Shown here: piece by piece, positions 63,318-64,000 of the stretch | How the letters are laid out: each line of letters starts with the position of its first letter | Numbering within the stretch: the first letter of the stretch is position 1 | Assembly (NCBI GenBank): GCA_001801425.1 | Contig: MGXR01000013.1 | Location: forward strand, 62,001-126,000 | Direction: 5' to 3' | Source of the DNA: Gammaproteobacteria bacterium RIFCSPHIGHO2_02_FULL_42_43 | GTDB taxonomy: Bacteria > Pseudomonadota > Gammaproteobacteria > Coxiellales > Coxiellaceae | Length of the DNA: 64,000 nt | Position numbers and translations under genes: made by a program | Notes under the pieces: model-generated | The model's database searches: none | What the model saw: only the letters and a program-made list of their open reading frames with translations | What the model was told of the DNA's origin: nothing

Positions 63318-64000
63318 ATGCCGTTCGTCACAAAAATAGATAAAAACAGCGACGAATTTCAACGTAATTATTTTGCGATGAAAAAACGCTGCGAATCACT
63401 CTCTGCTATTTTAAATGAAATCACGCAATCCAAAAAAGCAACGTCACAAAAATTATTACCGCGCGACCGTATCGCGTATTTAATCGATAAAAACACCACT
63501 TTTTTTGAATTATCCACACTCGCGGGATTTCATTTGTATGATGATCCCACGCCGGCCGGTGGTGTCATCACCGGCATCGGAAAAATTTCTGGCGTTGATT
63601 GCATGATGGTCGTAAACGATTACACCGTCAAAGGCGGCACGTATTATCCCATCACCGCCAAAAAACATTTGCGTGCGCAACAAATTGCATTTGAAAATCG
63701 TTTACCCTGTGTTTATTTGGTGGATTCAGGTGGCGCATTTTTACCGATGCAAGATCAAGTATTCCCCGATCGCGAACATTTTGGCCGCATTTTTTATTGG
63801 CAAGCGAATTTATCGGCAAATAATATTCCGCAAATTGCTGTCGTCATGGGTTCATGCACGGCGGGTGGTGCGTATGTGCCTGCCATGGCGGATGAATCGA
63901 TCATGGTAAAAAATCAAGCGACTATTTTTTTGGGTGGACCACCCCTCGTGAAGGCGGCCACTGGCGAAGTTGTTGACGCGGAATCATTGGGCGGCGCTGA
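63318..64000 (+). CDS. liuB: Methylcrotonyl-CoA carboxylase beta subunit (partial, runs off the window)
   Basis: The frame opens with ATG 63318 ([20 protein letters not shown]), 6 bp after the thiolase stop, and stays open to the last base. It shows the carboxyltransferase N-domain: [61 protein letters not shown] and [17 protein letters not shown]. This is the beta subunit of methylcrotonyl-CoA carboxylase rather than propionyl-CoA, judged by [12 protein letters not shown] and the operon. At least 227 residues; the rest is beyond the window. Confidence 0.92.
   Translation, partial: MPFVTKIDKNSDEFQRNYFAMKKRCESLSAILNEITQSKKATSQKLLPRDRIAYLIDKNTTFFELSTLAGFHLYDDPTPAGGVITGIGKISGVDCMMVVNDYTVKGGTYYPITAKKHLRAQQIAFENRLPCVYLVDSGGAFLPMQDQVFPDREHFGRIFYWQANLSANNIPQIAVVMGSCTAGGAYVPAMADESIMVKNQATIFLGGPPLVKAATGEVVDAESLGGA

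Noticed and set aside
1-64000. CRISPR arrays, tRNA and rRNA genes
   Set aside because: None seen on reading either strand: no regularly spaced repeats and no cloverleaf or rRNA signatures were noticed; a tRNA scan could still find one.

Overview
The window reads as a chromosomal segment of a gammaproteobacterium, most plausibly a host-associated member of the Legionellales or a close relative. The evidence is the gene content and order (4.5S RNA–dnaX–ybaB–recR, carA–carB–greA, tsaD–mdh, FabV-type enoyl reductase, very large NAD-dependent glutamate dehydrogenase), an AT-leaning composition by eye, a QseB/PmrA-type two-component system, and several genes that look like proteins delivered into a eukaryotic host (U-box, ankyrin-like and kinase-like proteins, paired His/Cys-dyad proteins). 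Taxonomy is inferred, not computed. No tRNA, rRNA or CRISPR array was seen.

Layout. 1–0.7 kb: end of a membrane-protein gene and a DUF4160/DUF2442 pair. 0.8–4.9 kb: overlapping minus-strand operon L,D-transpeptidase–nudE–cysQ–mdh–tsaD. 5–7.5 kb: hemW, then an effector-like gene preceded by a possible PmrA box. 7.5–9.8 kb: DUF2797, 2Fe-2S ferredoxin and fabV. 9.8–14.5 kb: a palindrome-rich spacer, 4.5S RNA, dnaX, two YbaB paralogues around recR, then cbpA–cbpM. 14.4–31.4 kb: a 19-gene minus-strand operon encoding an aryl-polyene-type pigment pathway: methyltransferase, chain-length factor, acyltransferase, two acyl carrier proteins, adenylating ligase, two hot-dog dehydratases, ketoreductase, two ketosynthases, ammonia-lyase, glycosyltransferase/acyltransferase, thioesterase, LolA-like protein, MMPL exporter and lipoproteins. 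31.5–36.8 kb: small lipoprotein, greA, carB, carA. 36.9–40.5 kb: EamA transporter, an orphan GHKL ATPase-like protein, an MNIO (DUF692) enzyme coupled to a 38-residue lipoprotein, and an alpha/beta hydrolase lacking its expected nucleophile. 40.6–47.7 kb: giant glutamate dehydrogenase and, divergently, the QseBC/PmrAB-like regulator and sensor. 47.7–58.3 kb: an accessory island with repeats, broken genes and five effector-like proteins. 58.3–64 kb: DUF4015 protein, pyrD, a methyltransferase-like protein and the start of a leucine-degradation operon (isovaleryl-CoA dehydrogenase, thiolase, methylcrotonyl-CoA carboxylase beta).

The most notable new structure is a miniature transposable element present three times (22002–22175, 47708–47881, and a 52-bp internally deleted form at 36849–36900). 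Each copy has matching ends and a 9-bp target duplication (two perfect, one 8/9). One copy split an ancestral TAATG stop/start overlap inside the polyene operon without breaking either gene. The island at 47.7–58.3 kb and the effector-like gene at 6.2 kb may belong to one regulon: two of these genes carry an 11-bp-period repeat resembling the Legionella/Coxiella PmrA box just upstream of a -10, and a PmrAB-like pair is encoded in the same window.
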